Shown: positions 6,465 through 7,951 of the stretch, piece by piece
Position numbering within the stretch: position 1 is the first letter of the stretch
Layout of the letters: each line of letters begins with the position of its first letter
Source of the DNA: an uncultured Ignavibacteriota bacterium
Lineage (GTDB): Bacteria; Bacteroidota; Ignavibacteria; UBA10030; UBA8401
Assembly: GCA_903907305.1 (NCBI GenBank)
Contig: CAIVNT010000460.1
Location: forward strand, 1-7,951
Direction of reading: 5' to 3'
DNA length: 7,951 nt
Translations under genes and position numbers: made by a program
The notes under the pieces: generated by a model
The model's input: only the letters and a program-made list of their open reading frames with translations
Told to the model about the DNA's origin: nothing
The model's database searches: none

Positions 6465-6690
6465 GTAGGACGAAGCGCCAAATCGTCCCCAAAATTTAGC
6501 AGATTGGAAAAAACGTAGGACGAAGCGTCGCTTCGTCCAATATAGATCGTTTTGCTTAAAAAAAATGTAAGGCGAAGCGTCGCTTCATCCCAAAACTTGG
6601 TCGGGTTCACGAAATGTAGGACGAAGCGTTGCTTCGTCCAATAGAGATCGTTTTGCTTAAAAAAATGTAAGGCGAAGCATCACTTCGCCC
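6465..6690. repeat. Array of five palindromic GTAGGACGAAGC-type hairpin repeats
   Basis: Copies lie at 6465-6490 (degenerate), 6515-6538, 6567-6591, 6616-6639 and 6667-6690. The best, at 6515 and 6616, have arms GGACGAAGC and GCTTCGTCC around a three-base loop (9-bp stem). The 6667 copy has GGCGAAG/CTTCGCC around CATCA (7-bp stem). Copies 2+3 and 4+5 form a longer direct repeat of about 76 bp (6515-6591 and 6616-6691) offset by 101 bp, including the shared linker ATCGTTTTGCTTAAAAAAA. No coding frame is involved. Confidence 0.9.
6659..6690 (-). terminator. Hairpin repeat copy 5, probable terminator of the ddl/DUF1003 unit
   Basis: Read on the minus strand, 14 bases after the TAA of the DUF1003 gene, the GGCGAAG stem with its CTTCGCC partner is followed by TTACA and then seven T residues. 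The five-base gap before the T-tract makes it weaker than a classic terminator. The copy at 6567-6591 has the same layout with eight T residues and could act as a backup. Confidence 0.45.
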
Positions 6691-6703
6691 CACAAAGGAG
6701 TAC

Positions 6704-7573
6704 TTATTTTTTTGCCGTTCGTTTCTTTATCGACGGATTCCTTATGGAATCGATCTCACGCCGGATGTGGTCCATTTCTTCGTCCAGCAGATGGTCCATT
6801 TTCTGATGAAGCTGCTGCAGCATCAGTTCGGACTTCACATTCACCTGATAATCCAGATCGGCTTTCAGCCGGTCCTTCTTCTGCGCGCGGTTCTGGCTCA
6901 TCATAATCACCGGTGCCTGCAATGCTGCGACCGTGGAGAGCATCAGATTCAGGAAAGTGAACGGATACTCATCGAACGGATGAGTAAGAACCTGCATTAC
7001 GTTAATTCCGATCCACATCGCCATGAACGCACCGAACGAGAGGATGAATCTCCAACTTCCGCCGAATTCCGCGATCTTATCTGCAATACGGTCACCGACA
7101 CTTAGTTTTTCCTCGATCTCTTCGTTCAGATTTTTCGATGCAAGCGATGAGATCAATTCGTTGGTCATCTGCAACCGCTTCGCCATCTCAGCAAGCATGG
7201 AGACCGCAATGGAAGGGCGCTCCATCATGAATGTGATGAAATCACCCCGCTGCATCTCCACCAGACGCGTCTCCACCAACGCGCGCGCCGTTGCGGTACG
7301 CGGCGTATCGGCAAAAAGTGAAAGTTCTCCGAAGAATTCCCCTTCCTTCAGGATGGAAAGACGGACCTCGTTCACCGGCGGATCGACAGGGAGAAGGATC
7401 TCGATCTCACCGTCTTCAATGACGAACATAGATGAACCGGGTTCTCCTTTACGGAATAATACCTCTCCCGCTTTCACCGTTTTTGTTCTCCAGAGACTGA
7501 CAAGAGAAATGTGATCCTCTTCCGGAAGAAATTTGAAAATCGGTATCTTCGTGAGGAATTCTTTTGAGATCAT
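6704..7573 (-). CDS. Cyclic-nucleotide-binding domain fused to DUF1003 membrane module
   Basis: This is a 289-residue predicted inner-membrane protein. Residues about 11-130 form a CRP-like cNMP-binding domain: KAGEVLFRKGEPGSSMFVI, then the phosphate-binding cassette FFGELSLF...PRTATARAL (80-99). E83 and R92 match the Glu and Arg that contact ribose and phosphate in CRP, so nucleotide binding is plausible. Residues about 158-260 match DUF1003: DRIADKIAEFGGSWRFI, the FDEYPF loop, then LNLMLSTVAALQAPVIMMSQNR and a DYQVN signature, with two likely membrane helices (about 175-196 and 205-226). The tail (245-289) is charged and probably coiled-coil. There is no DNA-binding helix-turn-helix, so this is not a CRP-type transcription factor. 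The ATG (7571-7573) overlaps the TGA of ddl in ATGA, with AAAGG three bases before the start, implying translational coupling. The function of DUF1003 is unknown; an envelope-sensing or regulatory role is inferred. Confidence 0.93.
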   Translation of the reverse strand: MISKEFLTKIPIFKFLPEEDHISLVSLWRTKTVKAGEVLFRKGEPGSSMFVIEDGEIEILLPVDPPVNEVRLSILKEGEFFGELSLFADTPRTATARALVETRLVEMQRGDFITFMMERPSIAVSMLAEMAKRLQMTNELISSLASKNLNEEIEEKLSVGDRIADKIAEFGGSWRFILSFGAFMAMWIGINVMQVLTHPFDEYPFTFLNLMLSTVAALQAPVIMMSQNRAQKKDRLKADLDYQVNVKSELMLQQLHQKMDHLLDEEMDHIRREIDSIRNPSIKKRTAKK

Positions 7574-7951
7574 GATCCTTTATACCAATCTGATTTAGGT
7601 GTGTAAAATGTCTTCAATTTCTTTTTGGCATCATGCCGCTCGACCGCATATCCGATCAACCGATCGAGCAGTTCAGCATAGGAAATTCCCGATGCTTCCC
7701 ACATCTTTGGATACATGCTGATGGAAGTGAACCCGGGAAGAGTGTTGATCTCATTCAAAAAGATCTTGCCGTCCCGCTGCACCAGAAAATCCACCCGTGC
7801 CATTCCGGCACAATCTAAAATTTTATATGCCTTCAAAGCCGTCTGCTACAGTTTCTTGATGAGCGGCTTCGGGAGTTTTGCAGGAATATGTGCATCCGAT
7901 TTGCCGTCCACATACTTTGCATCATAGTCATAGAACTCGTTGGATGGGAAG
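7570..7951 (-). pseudogene. ddl: D-alanine--D-alanine ligase, C-terminal part, with in-frame amber codon (5' end off window)
   Basis: Ddl joins two D-alanines using ATP in the cytoplasm for peptidoglycan precursor synthesis. The visible 126 codons cover roughly the last third of the ATP-grasp enzyme. The part before the stop (34 codons) ends DAHIPAKLPKPLIKKL; after a TAG at 7846-7848 the same frame continues QTALKAYKILDCAGMARVDF. Metal/phosphate ligands are intact: Asp in ARVDF, Glu and Asn in NEIN, followed by TLPGFTSIS. The C-terminal end is natural, with TGA at 7570-7572 overlapping the next ATG. Both sides of the TAG match the family and are in phase, so nothing is missing except one sense codon, most simply CAG (Gln). 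It may be a real recent nonsense mutation, a sequencing or assembly error, or read-through. A separate start at TTG 7834-7836 would give only an inactive 88-residue fragment. Identity as ddl is secure; pseudogene status is not. Confidence 0.85.
7846..7848 (-). other. In-frame TAG within ddl
   Basis: This amber codon splits the ligase frame between KKL and QTALKAYK. A single C-to-T change from CAG would create it. No other complete gene here ends in TAG: the stops are TGA, TAA, TAA, TAA and TGA, so the window neither shows nor excludes TAG being used as a normal stop. Confidence 0.9.

Larger units (their letters stand above)
6328..6703. other. Gene-free region with hairpin array and promoter candidates
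   Basis: These 376 bases between the DUF1003 gene and the T9SS gene carry no plausible coding frame. They contain five hairpin-type repeats (6465-6690), a 13-bp palindrome (6413-6425) flanked by two AACGAGGGAYGAA direct repeats (6404-6416 and 6425-6437), and a possible promoter just before the T9SS gene (6352-6380). Confidence 0.7.

Noticed and set aside
6465..6690. CRISPR array
   Set aside because: The repeats are palindromic hairpins of unequal sequence with alternating spacing of about 50 bp. The linkers are themselves repeated rather than unique, and no cas genes are present.
7023..7514. 163-codon plus-strand ORF opposite the cNBD-DUF1003 gene
   Set aside because: The minus strand encodes two recognisable domains throughout; this ORF has low-complexity Ser/Arg/Asn composition and no ribosome site.
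7570..7836. Independent 88-residue gene starting at TTG 7834-7836
   Set aside because: It is the C-terminal lobe of Ddl only, without the rest of the ATP-grasp fold. The sequence upstream of the TAG continues the same family in phase, so it is part of an interrupted ddl, not a separate gene.

Overview
This window most likely comes from a bacterium of the Bacteroidota/FCB group, in or near Ignavibacteria or Kapabacteria. The main reason is the secreted protein at 3943-6327. It ends in a textbook type A type IX secretion (Por) sorting domain with the YPNPFNP motif, and it carries VCBS/FG-GAP and ASPIC/UnbV modules of the kind common in those lineages. Two genes have clear AGGAG-like ribosome binding sites, which fits Ignavibacteria-like organisms better than classical Bacteroidetes with weak Shine-Dalgarno use. 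The taxonomic call is inference.

All supported genes lie on the minus strand, so transcription runs from high to low coordinates. In that order they are: (1) the 3' part of a D-alanine--D-alanine ligase gene (7570-7951), interrupted by an in-frame TAG; (2) a cyclic-nucleotide-binding domain fused to a DUF1003 membrane module (6704-7573), overlapping ddl by four bases (ATGA) and probably translationally coupled; (3) a non-coding stretch (6328-6703) with an array of palindromic GTAGGACGAAGC-type hairpins, including a long direct repeat with a 101-bp period; (4) a 794-residue secreted beta-propeller protein with a T9SS tail (3943-6327); (5) an M28 metallopeptidase with a PA-like insert (2260-3879), 63 bp behind it and probably co-transcribed; (6) a strong intrinsic terminator (2197-2224); (7) a repeat-rich gap (1735-2196); (8) a putative lipoprotein with an FN3 domain and a seven-bladed WD40-like propeller (436-1734); and (9) the 5' end of an unrecognised exported protein running off the left edge (1-226).

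Functionally, the ddl/DUF1003 pair points to the cell envelope (peptidoglycan precursor synthesis plus a possible nucleotide-sensing membrane protein). The remaining four genes all encode exported or surface proteins. I see no defence system, mobile element, CRISPR array or RNA gene.

The items most worth a second look are the amber codon inside the otherwise well-conserved ddl, the hairpin array whose copies show a compensatory base change and T-tracts oriented as minus-strand terminators, and three diverged copies of a CGCAAAGACGC / CACAGAGNNCACAGAG-type intergenic repeat, all in the same orientation.
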